In this document: piece by piece, positions 54,415 to 63,578 of the stretch
How the letters are laid out: each line of letters begins with the position of its first letter
How positions within the stretch are numbered: the stretch's first letter is position 1
Assembly: GCF_947501785.1 (NCBI RefSeq)
Contig: NZ_CANMXB010000001.1
Span: 2,794,501-2,858,500, forward strand
Reading direction: 5' to 3'
Length of the DNA stretch: 64,000 nucleotides
Source: an uncultured Litoreibacter sp.
GTDB taxonomy: Bacteria; Pseudomonadota; Alphaproteobacteria; Rhodobacterales; Rhodobacteraceae
Program-made: the position numbers and the translations under genes
Notes under the pieces: generated by a model
Database searches by the model: none
The model's input: the letters and a program-made list of their open reading frames with translations, nothing else
Told to the model about the DNA's origin: nothing

Positions 54415-55631
54415 TGACTTCTTTATCGTCGATGCATCTTAAGAACTTCAAGTGCTTTCGAGATGCAGAAATTGACATATCAGGGCTTACTATTTTGACC
54501 GGCGTGAATGGTATGGGCAAGAGCAGCCTCATTCAGGCTTTACTACTTTTGCGTCAGTCGTTTGGACTTCAAAATCGAATGAACCGGCGCTTAAAGCTAA
54601 ACGGCGAACTGATCGAACTTGGTACTGGCTCAGACGTCTTTTTTGATTTGGCTGACGACGACTTTTTGACCGTTGGGTATGAGTTTGGAGAATCTGGAGG
54701 CCTCAGTTTTCGGTCAGAGTATCGCTATGAATATGATCGAAGTAGTCAAACGCTCAAACCAGCATCGACAAAAGAAGCATTTAACAATCGCGTTGACGAA
54801 TATTGGGACGATTCCAGTAACTCTTGGATCGAAATTGACCGTCAGAACGATGGGCAAAAAAGAAGCTTTCGACCACCACCCATCTATTCCACGTCTGCCT
54901 TCCAGTATTTGTCGGCAGAAAGGCTGGGGCCAAGGAAGATGCTTGCAGCCTCTGAAGAGCACTCGCAGGCAAACCAGATTGGGTCACAAGGTGAATATGT
55001 TCTTGGGCTACTTTCTGAGGGAAGGGTTTCGTCGCTAAAAGAAGATGATCCACGCCTACATAGTGATTCAAGTTCTGTTTCGCTAAAGAGCCAAGTCGAG
55101 GCTTGGATGCATGAAATCAGCCCCGGAACTAGGTTAGAAATCAACAAATACAGCGACATAGATGCCTTCACTTCAAGATATTCGTTTGAGCGAAAGGGGG
55201 ATGTGCCCTCAAAGCCGTTTCGAGCCACCAATGTTGGCTTTGGAATATCATATGTTCTGCCAGTGATCGTGTCCCTGCTAAGTTCTAGACGTGATGGAAT
55301 TACCATCATCGAGAATCCAGAAGCGCATTTGCATCCTAGAGGTCAGACAAGACTAGGACTTTTGGCGGCACTGACGTCTCGTGCCGGAGTTCAAGTTATT
55401 ATCGAGACACATAGCGACCATTTTCTTGATGGTGTTCGATTGGCGGTGAAGGAGAACCTTTGCGAGCCAGATGACATTGCCATACATTTCTTTACCCGGT
55501 TTGGGCCCGAGGCCGCAGTCATCAGTCCTGATGTACTGGAAGATGGTAGGCTATCCGAGTGGCCGGAAGGGTTTTTCGACCAGAGAGACGACAATCTTGC
55601 CAGATTACTTTCCCCTGTAAAGGCTTCATAA
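54411..55631 (+). CDS. DUF3696-type AAA/SMC-like ATPase
   Basis: 406 residues. Walker A GVNGMGKSS (residues 31-39), Walker B with IIENPEAHLHP, and a His-loop IETHSDHFLDG; the DUF3696 ending is WPEGFFDQRDDNLARLL. The N-terminal LKNFKCFRDAEIDISGLTILTG is typical for ABC/OLD-like ATPases. Such ATPases are frequent sensors in anti-phage systems. It overlaps the DUF262 gene by ATGA, and the third gene starts 2 bases after its stop. Confidence 0.88.
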   Translation: MMTSLSSMHLKNFKCFRDAEIDISGLTILTGVNGMGKSSLIQALLLLRQSFGLQNRMNRRLKLNGELIELGTGSDVFFDLADDDFLTVGYEFGESGGLSFRSEYRYEYDRSSQTLKPASTKEAFNNRVDEYWDDSSNSWIEIDRQNDGQKRSFRPPPIYSTSAFQYLSAERLGPRKMLAASEEHSQANQIGSQGEYVLGLLSEGRVSSLKEDDPRLHSDSSSVSLKSQVEAWMHEISPGTRLEINKYSDIDAFTSRYSFERKGDVPSKPFRATNVGFGISYVLPVIVSLLSSRRDGITIIENPEAHLHPRGQTRLGLLAALTSRAGVQVIIETHSDHFLDGVRLAVKENLCEPDDIAIHFFTRFGPEAAVISPDVLEDGRLSEWPEGFFDQRDDNLARLLSPVKAS

Positions 55632-55633
55632 AG

Positions 55634-56557
55634 TTGCGAGAGTTGGCGTTCAACGATGCGTGTGGAGAGAAGCCGTTCGCGACCGCTGAAAACGCTTGCA
55701 GTTCTCTGTCGGTCATCAGTCAAGGTATTGCTGAACTCGTAAGTGCAGGCGTTGCTAGAAAAGTGCTGCGATTGGCAAAACCAGTGAATGAAGTTTCATT
55801 GTCAGATGGGCTAAGCCTTTTCGATGTCATGCTAACTCTGACCAGCCGCCCTCTTACCAAAGATCAAGGCATATTTCTGCAGAGCATTGCTCAGAAAGTA
55901 CCGCTGGAAGATGATCTAGACGATGATAGTTTCGAAAGGGTCGCCACTTGGTCGCTCTGCGACTTTCCTGACTGTCTTGCATTATTGTTATGTACAGCAT
56001 CAGACAGGATAGCGGTGTCAGCTTCGGACGACACCGTTTGGCACAAGCCCTTCATTGAAGTGAGTTATACGAAAGATGGTGTAACCGACGTCACGGTCGG
56101 CCGGATAGGAAACATCTTTTCTCACGACATCGAGGAGTTGAAGCAAAGCATTCTGCATGATGGTTTAGGTGAGAAAACACCAAACGAAATTTGGGAAACA
56201 AAAAATCAGGTTTTTCCCAACCTTAGGTTCGTTCCCTCAGTTGAGCAAAACCTTAAGGCTCTTGGCCTTGTGCAATTTCAGCAGGCAGTGCGAAAATTGA
56301 TCCAGTTGCAAACCTCGGCGGAAAATTGGTTGGAAAGGCCCGTTTACACCATAGATGTACGACCTGAATCTGAGGCTACGATGAATAAGTTTGGGAATTT
56401 GAGAAAATTTCGCGATGGGTCAGGAAACATCCATGTTTATGAGCTTCATTCAACGGTTGCCGATGGTTTTCGTGCTCATTTTAGAGAAGTTACAGAACAG
56501 AACGTTCTCGAAATCGGTTATATCGGCCCACACCTGAAAGTCGCCAAAAAGAATTAA
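55634..56557 (+). CDS. Unknown third protein of the DUF262-ATPase operon
   Basis: 307 residues from a TTG (55634; TAAAGG upstream). I do not recognise the family. The N-terminal ~110 residues are helical; from 120 on it has mixed strands (FIEVSYTKDGVTDVTVGRIG). The C-terminal 60 residues (KFGNLRKFRDGSGNIHVYELHSTVADGF... ending in GPHLKVAKKN) form a small beta-rich part vaguely like RelE/HigB-type folds, but without clear catalytic residues. Tight spacing makes it a partner, possibly the effector, of the two upstream genes. Confidence 0.7.
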   Translation: MRELAFNDACGEKPFATAENACSSLSVISQGIAELVSAGVARKVLRLAKPVNEVSLSDGLSLFDVMLTLTSRPLTKDQGIFLQSIAQKVPLEDDLDDDSFERVATWSLCDFPDCLALLLCTASDRIAVSASDDTVWHKPFIEVSYTKDGVTDVTVGRIGNIFSHDIEELKQSILHDGLGEKTPNEIWETKNQVFPNLRFVPSVEQNLKALGLVQFQQAVRKLIQLQTSAENWLERPVYTIDVRPESEATMNKFGNLRKFRDGSGNIHVYELHSTVADGFRAHFREVTEQNVLEIGYIGPHLKVAKKN

Positions 56558-56590
56558 GAACTGCGGGGTTACGCGGATGTCCAGGCCGTC

Positions 56591-56818
56591 TTACTTTCTC
56601 ATGATCTCTGGAAACCGCTTTGAATCGATCCATTGCTTTCCATCTTTTGGCGCACCCCAAGGGTTGCCAAATGCTTTTTCCGCAGGTGGGTCGTCCAAGT
56701 GCAGGTCGAGCGAATTCACCGCTCGTCGGGCACGTTTGTGGGACGCTTTCTTGAACAGCTTATCGCTGTCGTTCATGGTCATCCCGCAAATAGAGGTCTT
56801 CCGGTAGGATCGGGACAT
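56591..56818 (-). CDS. Small basic protein of phage/plasmid type
   Basis: 75 residues beginning MSRSYRKT, a start shared by a family of small phage and plasmid proteins, with a basic KKASHKRARRAVN helix and an acidic-Pro tail. AAGGAG lies 7 bases before the ATG, inside the end of the phosphoesterase gene, so they are co-translated. Function unknown. Confidence 0.72.
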   Translation of the reverse strand: MSRSYRKTSICGMTMNDSDKLFKKASHKRARRAVNSLDLHLDDPPAEKAFGNPWGAPKDGKQWIDSKRFPEIMRK

Positions 56819-56819
56819 C

Positions 56820-57386
56820 TCATATCTCCTTGGCGTTATGCTCGACGTCTTGCCAGTGCTTGTTCACAGGCAGAGTCTTGGCTCGCCGCGCTATGTCCTC
56901 GAAACGCACGGGCATGAAGTCCCAGACATCTACACCGGAGTTTACGCTGTTGCGCGACCCTTTCCAGTTGTTGTGGACGTGGCCGAATATCTGGAGCGCA
57001 TCACGACGGGCGTGGTTCCATGTGATCATCGGATAGTGGCAGAGCGTGTGTGCTTGCCGCTGAGGTCCATCCCGGACCTCCGCCAGATGTGAGACGCTGG
57101 TCCAAGGCAGTGCCTGCGTCGGCTCCAGGTCATGGTTGCCGACAATCAGGTGCTTTTCGACACCAGGCAGCTTTCTGAACAGCTTGGTCAGCCACTCATT
57201 GTCTTTGGCTTTTGGCCCATGAGCAAAATCTCCAATGATCCACAGCGCATCCTTTGGCCCAACCATGGCCCAGAGGTTCTGCATCAGAACCGCGTCCATG
57301 TGATTTGCCGACCGGAATGGACGGTTGCAGAACTTGATGACGTTCTCATGCCCGAAATGCGGGTCTGCGGTGTACCAGTTGGTCAT
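56820..57386 (-). CDS. Calcineurin-like metallophosphoesterase
   Basis: 188 residues. All metal motifs are present: TADPHFGHENVI (D-x-H), IGDFAHG (GD), VGNHD (GNH), HYPM and GHVHNNW. This short type is typical of phages and plasmids and may act on nucleic acid ends or nucleotides; the substrate is unknown. It is followed after one base by the small basic protein gene. Confidence 0.88.
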   Translation of the reverse strand: MTNWYTADPHFGHENVIKFCNRPFRSANHMDAVLMQNLWAMVGPKDALWIIGDFAHGPKAKDNEWLTKLFRKLPGVEKHLIVGNHDLEPTQALPWTSVSHLAEVRDGPQRQAHTLCHYPMITWNHARRDALQIFGHVHNNWKGSRNSVNSGVDVWDFMPVRFEDIARRAKTLPVNKHWQDVEHNAKEI

Positions 57387-57568
57387 GTCTTTTCTCCGGC
57401 GTGCCCGATGGCGGCGGCGTCAGAGGCAGTGCAAAGATGGATGGATCATCAGAGGCGAACGGCTCATAGCCGCCCGCCAATATGCGGGCGCTAGTCTTGG
57501 GTGATATGTTTGCGCTTGTTGATCATGCGCGTCTCATAGCGGTTTCTTCTGCATCTGGCTATCCATGA

Positions 57569-58426
57569 TCACAGGTCCATGTCCGAGGCTTCGACTTCCT
57601 CGCCGGTCAGGGCTTCGACGATCTGTCGATCAAGCTCTGCCATGTGCTGACGGCCGAGTTCATAATCGACCAGTGAGAAGCCGATCAGGGTACTGCCGGG
57701 CTCTCCACGATAGGTGACCGTGAAGGTGGCTAGACAGCCTGTTTTGATCTCATCGTCGCGCGGATAGGCAAAGCGGTAGGACACATCATTGCGATAATGG
57801 CGGGAGTTGCCGCATAGCTCGTAAGTCGTCCGGATTGTGCGCTCTCGCCCCAATTCGGTGCGGGTTTCCTCATGGATCAGTTCCCTAATCGCATCCAGGT
57901 TTTCAATGAAGCCTTCGGTGCTCCAGGCATAGGTCAGCGTCATGGTGCGCCCATCGATCTCGACACGGGACGGAGGACCATACAGCCCCTCGACCTGCGC
58001 CTTCAGTTCCAGCGGTTCGGGTAGTTCGTCGCTTGGCTGACGCATAGAGCGGTGGATCGCCATCGGTCGTTGTTCCATCACATCGGACGATAGCGTGGCT
58101 GTCACCTGATCTTGGTCCGCACCAGCGAGCCTGCCATTTACGCCAACATCGCCAATGCGCGTGAATTGTTGATAGGTGAACTCAAACACGTTGCCGTCTG
58201 GGGATTGTACCCGCAGAACTTCGCTCTCGCTTGTTGGAGCAGCATCGCTGCGTTCTGCGTAGACGGCCAGAACATCGCCTAGGGGATCGCCGGGTTGCAG
58301 TCCGAGGATTTCGTATGGGTAGGGACGAGCCTCTGGTGCAGGGAGTGGCGTGAGCTCATCCTCCGCGAAAGCCGGGAGCGCCATAGAGGCCGCAGCCAAA
58401 CCAAATGTCAGCGATGTACGGATCAT
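57569..58426 (-). CDS. Exported protein of unknown function
   Basis: 285 residues. Signal peptide with cleavage near AFAED (residue 22). The rest has alternating strands, e.g. ILGLQPGDPLGDVLAVYAE and FEFTYQQFTRIG, and two Cys (LCGNSRHYRN, TGCLATF) that could form a disulfide. I do not recognise a family. Its ATG overlaps the ParA-like stop, so it is made with that protein. The 182 bases after it have no gene. Confidence 0.75.
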   Translation of the reverse strand: MIRTSLTFGLAAASMALPAFAEDELTPLPAPEARPYPYEILGLQPGDPLGDVLAVYAERSDAAPTSESEVLRVQSPDGNVFEFTYQQFTRIGDVGVNGRLAGADQDQVTATLSSDVMEQRPMAIHRSMRQPSDELPEPLELKAQVEGLYGPPSRVEIDGRTMTLTYAWSTEGFIENLDAIRELIHEETRTELGRERTIRTTYELCGNSRHYRNDVSYRFAYPRDDEIKTGCLATFTVTYRGEPGSTLIGFSLVDYELGRQHMAELDRQIVEALTGEEVEASDMDL

Positions 58427-59190
58427 GCGACGGCCTTTCTTTTGAATGCATAGGGGGACTGGTCGCCGGTGAAGGGCTCCAAACGCTGACCGTCTAGCGC
58501 CCATTCGACCTCATGGGTCAGGCGCTGCACAGCATTCCAGGCCGCAAGGGCATCGCGATACCGGGCGAAACCGGGCCTGTCGGGCTTGCAGGCCAGTGTT
58601 GAGACGAAAAGTGCGATATCGCCATTGAGGATCTGATCGGAGATTGCTTCGGCCCAGGGTAGCTCCGAGTGGAACACCGCGTGATAGCTGAAGGCTGTTC
58701 GGGTTTCGACTACTTCACCGGCACCGTTTCTACATCCAGTGATCAGGCACATCAGGTCTTCGGGCGTTCCGAGATATTGGTCGATGCCTTCAACAATGCA
58801 CTTGGCCTCAAACGGGCTGATAGCAGGGGCAATGATAAGATCAGCCAACCCAAGCGCCGCAAGTTGCGGTTCATCCAGCCTGGCCTTTGTATCGATCAGA
58901 AGAAGATCAATGCCACGGGCGTTAGCCGCTGCCGCACTGTCTTCGACTTCATCGCGTGTTCTGCATTCGATCAGCTCCAGTTGCGGTGGGCGGACTTTGC
59001 AGGCCGCCATTTGCGCTATCCAGTTCTGCAATGTTGAGGGTTGGCTACCTTTGGGGTTTGTCCCCGCCTGATCGGTGCAATCCATCACCGCGACCCGCTT
59101 GCCTTGAGCGAGAAGGCCAGACGCAAGCGCCATCGTTGCAATGGTGCGGCCAGAGCCGCCCTTGTTGGCAAACATTGCAATGCTCTTCAT
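58423..59190 (-). CDS. ParA/MinD-like P-loop ATPase with altered Walker A
   Basis: 255 residues. Deviant Walker motif KGGSGRT: the signature Lys10 is kept but the P-loop Lys is Arg15. Walker B-like IDLLLIDTKARLDEP and a LIIAPAISPFEAK strand follow, as in VirC1/ParA. The C-terminal part is helical. ParA-type proteins handle plasmid or relaxosome positioning, but the Arg makes ATP hydrolysis uncertain. Start ATG 59190 follows GAGG. It is divergent from the XRE gene. Confidence 0.82.
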   Translation of the reverse strand: MKSIAMFANKGGSGRTIATMALASGLLAQGKRVAVMDCTDQAGTNPKGSQPSTLQNWIAQMAACKVRPPQLELIECRTRDEVEDSAAAANARGIDLLLIDTKARLDEPQLAALGLADLIIAPAISPFEAKCIVEGIDQYLGTPEDLMCLITGCRNGAGEVVETRTAFSYHAVFHSELPWAEAISDQILNGDIALFVSTLACKPDRPGFARYRDALAAWNAVQRLTHEVEWALDGQRLEPFTGDQSPYAFKRKAVA

Positions 59191-59211
59191 CGGAACCTCA
59201 ATTCGCAAAAT

Positions 59212-59242
59212 ACATAATATAGTTGATAACATTAAAGTATGT
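59212..59242. promoter_or_regulatory. Operator-like inverted repeat between parA-like and XRE genes
   Basis: ACATA (59212-59216) and TATGT (59238-59242) within an A/T-rich 60-base divergent region, flanked by AAAT and ATTT. Suited to the divergent XRE protein. Confidence 0.35.
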
Positions 59243-59262
59243 AATTTCCAATGGTCTGGCGC

Positions 59263-59472
59263 ATGGATATGCGCAAACTAGTTGGAAATAATTTTGCACG
59301 CCTGCGGCGCGAGAAGGGCCTAACGCAGGAGCAAGTTGAAGAGCGTTCAGGCTTTAGTCAGCAGTACTTGAGTGGCCTTGAGCGCGGTCGGCGAAACCCA
59401 ACAGTGATAACCCTCTACGAACTGGCCCAAGCGCTCGATGTATCGCATGTAGAGTTGGTGGAACCCAACTGA
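59263..59472 (+). CDS. XRE-family HTH transcriptional regulator
   Basis: 69 residues from ATG 59263 (ATGs at 59251 and 59269 are alternatives). It is one HTH_3 domain: NNFARLRREKGLTQEQVEERSGFSQQYLSGLERGRRNP then TLYELAQALDVS. Such solitary repressors control their own and the neighbouring promoter, here the divergent ParA-like operon. It is convergent with hsdR, so a restriction-controller role is possible but less likely. Confidence 0.85.
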   Translation: MDMRKLVGNNFARLRREKGLTQEQVEERSGFSQQYLSGLERGRRNPTVITLYELAQALDVSHVELVEPN

Positions 59473-59507
59473 GAGACCGTTGGAACGCTGCCGAAGCTGT
59501 TCACATG

Positions 59508-62393
59508 CTAGGTGAATTTAAGATCCCCTAGTCCTTCATCGAAGGTCTCAACAAAACTGGCAATTCGCGAAATTACCCGTTCGGCTGCCTGCTTACGTTG
59601 CAGAATACCAGGCGTCTCCAGCATTACGGCGACAATCTCGTCCGTTAATGGTGACTTGCCGGAAAACTGATAGCTCTCCAGTAGGGATGCAAAGCCCTCA
59701 GGTTTCAGGTTCTCCTCAGTGCAAATCTTGGAGAATTCAGAAGCGCGTTTTTTGCTCCAGAAGTCCTCGAATATGTCGTGGGTCTCTTCAGGACTGCTCA
59801 CCATAGGAAGGTAGGCTGTGATGAACTCCTCAATGAGCTCGCGCTTGCTTCGAAGCTTGGGTTCGGAGCCCAACAAATCGAGAATCGTCTTGGTTTTGTT
59901 TGCCGCATCTAGCGGATCTTCCGCTTCTCGCTGTTCCGCTATCACTGAGGCAAGCAATGCCAGGATGTAGGCGACGTTGATGTTGTCGCGTCGAATGAGC
60001 TCAAGTTCGAAATCGACTTCGTCTAATATTGAGGCACGTGTGTCGTCATCACGGTCTGATTTTAGACGGTCATGGATATCTAGATATTTGCTTTTGAAAT
60101 CTTCAAAACGTTGGGCGTCGATGGACAGATCATCATCACTAAACTCGGCGAAGCTGGTCAGCACGTTTCGAATGCGGATCAGCTCTCGGAACGCCCGTAC
60201 AAAAGCCATGAGGTCCTCTTCAGATACCAGCTTGTCGACGGCGGATGGTGTTGCAGCGATCTTTAGCAGCTCCATGACCCCTTCGTTAAAGCGGGTTACG
60301 TAGTCTTGATACGGCTCAATTAGGATGGTCTCGTCGGCGTCTTTGTTCGAGAAAAGTTTGATTGCCTCGTCAACTTTGGTTTTGAGGTTGCGGAAGCAGA
60401 CGATATTTCCTTGTGATTTTTTCTGGCCAAGAATGCGGTTTGTACGTGAGAATGCCTGTATAAGCCCATGATATCGAAGGTTCTTGTCAACATATAGCGT
60501 GTTACAGGTTTTTGCGTCGAAGCCGGTGAGGAACATATTGACTACCAGCAAGATGTCGATGCCTTGGCCATCGATGAAGTCCTTACGATCCCGCCACTTC
60601 ATTCGTTTCGCGAGCGCCTTGTAATAGACGTAGAAGGCTTTGCCATCTTTGACGCTGTTATTCGTACCGAACATTGCGTTGTAGTCGCCGACATACCCAG
60701 CCAGCTTGTCGCGGCTATGCTTGGTGGTCTCGCTGATCGGCCCGCCAGTAACGTCTGGCTCCCCGATCAGTCCGTTGGCATCTTCGTCCTCTTCATTTGC
60801 AGCGAAGGTAAAGATGGTCGCTACTTTCAGGTCGTGCTTCCCTTCGGCCTTCTTTCGCTGAAAAGCATCATAAGTCTTGGTCAAAGCATCAACTGATCCT
60901 GCACACATAATTGCCGAGAAATCCCGGTTGTGAGTTTTGCGGTGGTGGTTTTCGATCACCCAATCAACGACACCTTCAATCCGTCTCTCGTCCTCAAAAA
61001 ACTCTTTCAGGTCGAGGCCTGTGACCTCTTCGTCACTGATCAGAGAGCCGTCTTTTCGGTGCAGTTTTCCCCAATACTCAACAGCAAACCGAAGCACGTT
61101 CTCGTCACGGATGGCATCAGTGATAACGTAGCGGTGCAAGCACTCGTCGAAAAGGACAGCGGTCGTGCGCTTTCCAATGGCGTTTTCTTTGAGGATCGGA
61201 GTACCGGTAAAGCCAAACATCTGGGCCCTTGAGAAGAAGGCCACGATGTTCTTGTGGGTATCGCCGAACTGGCTACGGTGGCATTCGTCGAAGACGAACA
61301 CGATGCGCTCATCTTTCAGTGCTTCCATCGTCGTAGCGTGTTTGTCACGTGTGATTGCCGTGTTCAGTTTCTGTATGGTGGTGACGACTAACTTGGTATC
61401 CGGGTCGGCAAGTTGGTCGACGAGAGCACTCGTGTTGTCCGTGCCGTCGACTGAACCTGGAGAGAAGAAGTTGAACTCTTTCGTTGTTTGATAATCAAGG
61501 TCGGCTCGGTCTACGACAAACACCACTTTCGCGACCTTTGGATTTTCGACAATAACCTGACTGGCCTTGAAGCTGGTCAGGGTCTTGCCCGAGCCCGTGG
61601 TGTGCCAGATGTAGCCGTTCTTGCGGCCCTTCATCACGCGATCCAGGATGCATTCAACTGCATAGTACTGGTAGGGGCGAAGCACCATCAATGCCTTATC
61701 ACTTTCGTGCAATACCACGTACTTTGCGACCATCTTTGAAACGAAACATTTCTCCAGGAAGGCGTCGGCAAAGGCTTCCAGTTTTGTGATCGGATTGTTG
61801 GCCTTATCCGCCCAGAAGAACGTTTGTTTGAAATCTTGGTGCCGGTTGTTGGCATAGTATTTCGTGTTCACGCCGTTCGAGATGACGAAGAGCTGGACAT
61901 ACTGGAACAGCGCATTGCCTGCACCAAAGCTGTGGCGGTGATAGCGGTTGATCTGGTTGAAGGCCTCTTTCAACTCGATCCCGCGCCGCTTCAGCTCAAT
62001 TTGGATGAGTGGAAGCCCGTTCACCAGCAGCGTCACGTCATAGCGGGTCTTGTATTGGCCTTCTTGCGTGATCTGGTGAGTGACCTGATAGCGATTTCGG
62101 CACCATTCGCGTCCATTGAAGAACTGCACATAGGCCGTCGTGCCGTCGTCGCGCTGCAAAGTCATGCGGTCGCGCAGCGTCTTGGCTTTCTCAAAGGTCG
62201 AACCTTTGCCCAGGTAGTTGAGGATGGTGCGAAACTCCCCGTCCGAGAATTGCAGCCCGTTATGCGCCTCAAGTTGCGCGCGCAGGTTAGCCTCCAGCGC
62301 CGCATTGTCTGGGATGGCGACCGAGGTCCAGCCCAGATCGTTCAGACGCTGGATTAAGGCATTTTCAAGCTGGGCTTCGGACTGAGTATTCAT
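59508..62393 (-). CDS. hsdR: Type I restriction enzyme, R subunit
   Basis: 961 residues. N-terminal nuclease with RYDVTLLVNGLPLIQIELK (PD-(D/E)xK), two RecA-like helicase domains with TGSGKT and DECHRSQFGD, SAT-like FTGTPI, and a helical C-terminal part. It cuts unmethylated DNA after ATP-driven translocation. It is 9 bases behind hsdS on the same strand, giving order hsdM-hsdS-hsdR. Confidence 0.95.
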   Translation of the reverse strand: MNTQSEAQLENALIQRLNDLGWTSVAIPDNAALEANLRAQLEAHNGLQFSDGEFRTILNYLGKGSTFEKAKTLRDRMTLQRDDGTTAYVQFFNGREWCRNRYQVTHQITQEGQYKTRYDVTLLVNGLPLIQIELKRRGIELKEAFNQINRYHRHSFGAGNALFQYVQLFVISNGVNTKYYANNRHQDFKQTFFWADKANNPITKLEAFADAFLEKCFVSKMVAKYVVLHESDKALMVLRPYQYYAVECILDRVMKGRKNGYIWHTTGSGKTLTSFKASQVIVENPKVAKVVFVVDRADLDYQTTKEFNFFSPGSVDGTDNTSALVDQLADPDTKLVVTTIQKLNTAITRDKHATTMEALKDERIVFVFDECHRSQFGDTHKNIVAFFSRAQMFGFTGTPILKENAIGKRTTAVLFDECLHRYVITDAIRDENVLRFAVEYWGKLHRKDGSLISDEEVTGLDLKEFFEDERRIEGVVDWVIENHHRKTHNRDFSAIMCAGSVDALTKTYDAFQRKKAEGKHDLKVATIFTFAANEEDEDANGLIGEPDVTGGPISETTKHSRDKLAGYVGDYNAMFGTNNSVKDGKAFYVYYKALAKRMKWRDRKDFIDGQGIDILLVVNMFLTGFDAKTCNTLYVDKNLRYHGLIQAFSRTNRILGQKKSQGNIVCFRNLKTKVDEAIKLFSNKDADETILIEPYQDYVTRFNEGVMELLKIAATPSAVDKLVSEEDLMAFVRAFRELIRIRNVLTSFAEFSDDDLSIDAQRFEDFKSKYLDIHDRLKSDRDDDTRASILDEVDFELELIRRDNINVAYILALLASVIAEQREAEDPLDAANKTKTILDLLGSEPKLRSKRELIEEFITAYLPMVSSPEETHDIFEDFWSKKRASEFSKICTEENLKPEGFASLLESYQFSGKSPLTDEIVAVMLETPGILQRKQAAERVISRIASFVETFDEGLGDLKFT

Positions 62394-62402
62394 AGGTAAA
62401 CC

Positions 62403-63578
62403 TTAGACAAACAGCTTTTGTAGAAGGCCCTTTTTGAAGGCCTCCATCTCGGAAATCTTCTGTGACAGAGTGTTGATTTTGGCGTCGGCCGCCAAGAGTG
62501 TGGCAGCAATCTTGCGCTGTTCGTCGGGGTGGGGAACCATAACCTTGATTTCGCCAAAGAGCGGAAATTTCAGGTTCCAAGTATCCTTGGTCAATCCCTG
62601 AGAGTACTTTCTGAACTGGTTCACGAGGGGCGGAAACTTGAAGTAGTATGCCCAGAACTTTGGTATCTGCCCGCAACTGGGCGTAACCACCGTATATGCT
62701 GGGCTCACAATGCCATCATATTCTGAAAGACCATTCGCCCCTTGCCACATACGCATGGAATTGTAGGCAATGTCACCGGGGCGTACGCATTTATAGTTGG
62801 AGCGATCAATACTCGCCTCTTGAGCGCGTGCAACATCCGATGCTCTGCGAACACCATTGTGCATCGTGACGGACAAAAGTTCTGCCGTAGGATTCCCTCG
62901 CTCAGAACGTTCGCTGAACATTTTGCCAAGTCGCCGCTCCTCCCAATCCGGGAAGGCATTGCCGTCTTCGCGGGTAAAGCGCAGCTCACGCGAAAACAGC
63001 TGCTGCATCAGCCAACGCTTATAGTCCTCCAGCGCAATTTTCTTGTCGATCAGAAGGGTGATCTTGCATGAGGTAGCGTCGAATACTGCTGCGATCTTTT
63101 CCTGTTCGGGTTGATCCGGCAATGCGAGCGGGATCTTGGCAAAGTCCTGATAATAAAGGCGCAAGCGGTCGTTGGTCAGCCCGTGTGAGTAGGCCCACAG
63201 TTGGTGCAGCATGTGTTGGTTTTGAAACCAGTAGTCGAAGAACTTCGAGGATACTCCTGGCTCGGGTGACAGCACCACATAGGCAGGACTAACCATGCAT
63301 TCCTCAGCCGCGAGGCCGGCTGCGCCCTGCCACATCCGCATCATGTTGTAGACCAGATCGCCAGGTTGGGCGCGCAGATTACTTTCGTCTGCTGCGTCGG
63401 CACCCATATGGCGATCAAGGCTATCTCGACGGACAAGCCCACGGTCCTGGGTCACAGAGTAGATCGGCAGTCCCGCTTCGCCCTTGGTTTTACTGTTGCG
63501 AAAGGCATCACCAGCTCGTGCAGGCTTCCATGGGCTTTTGAACTCTGGAAAACGCAGTTCCGGCACAAAGTTGTTCAT
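62403..63578 (-). CDS. hsdS: Type I restriction enzyme, S subunit
   Basis: 391 residues. Two target-recognition domains (about 25-180 and 210-370) each followed by a coiled-coil region; QEKIAAVFDATSCKITLLIDKKIALEDYKR is the central conserved region and EQRKIAATLLAADAKINTLSQKISEMEAFKKGLLQKLFV the distal one. It sets the DNA target. ATG 63578 overlaps the hsdM stop. The recognition site cannot be read from sequence. Confidence 0.94.
   Translation of the reverse strand: MNNFVPELRFPEFKSPWKPARAGDAFRNSKTKGEAGLPIYSVTQDRGLVRRDSLDRHMGADAADESNLRAQPGDLVYNMMRMWQGAAGLAAEECMVSPAYVVLSPEPGVSSKFFDYWFQNQHMLHQLWAYSHGLTNDRLRLYYQDFAKIPLALPDQPEQEKIAAVFDATSCKITLLIDKKIALEDYKRWLMQQLFSRELRFTREDGNAFPDWEERRLGKMFSERSERGNPTAELLSVTMHNGVRRASDVARAQEASIDRSNYKCVRPGDIAYNSMRMWQGANGLSEYDGIVSPAYTVVTPSCGQIPKFWAYYFKFPPLVNQFRKYSQGLTKDTWNLKFPLFGEIKVMVPHPDEQRKIAATLLAADAKINTLSQKISEMEAFKKGLLQKLFV

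Noticed and set aside
57132-57494. 120-codon frame opposite the metallophosphoesterase
   Set aside because: The phosphoesterase has all metal motifs; the opposite frame has none.
59263-59472. XRE protein as controller of the restriction system
   Set aside because: Controller proteins belong mainly to type II systems, and this gene is convergent with hsdR while divergent from the ParA-like gene.
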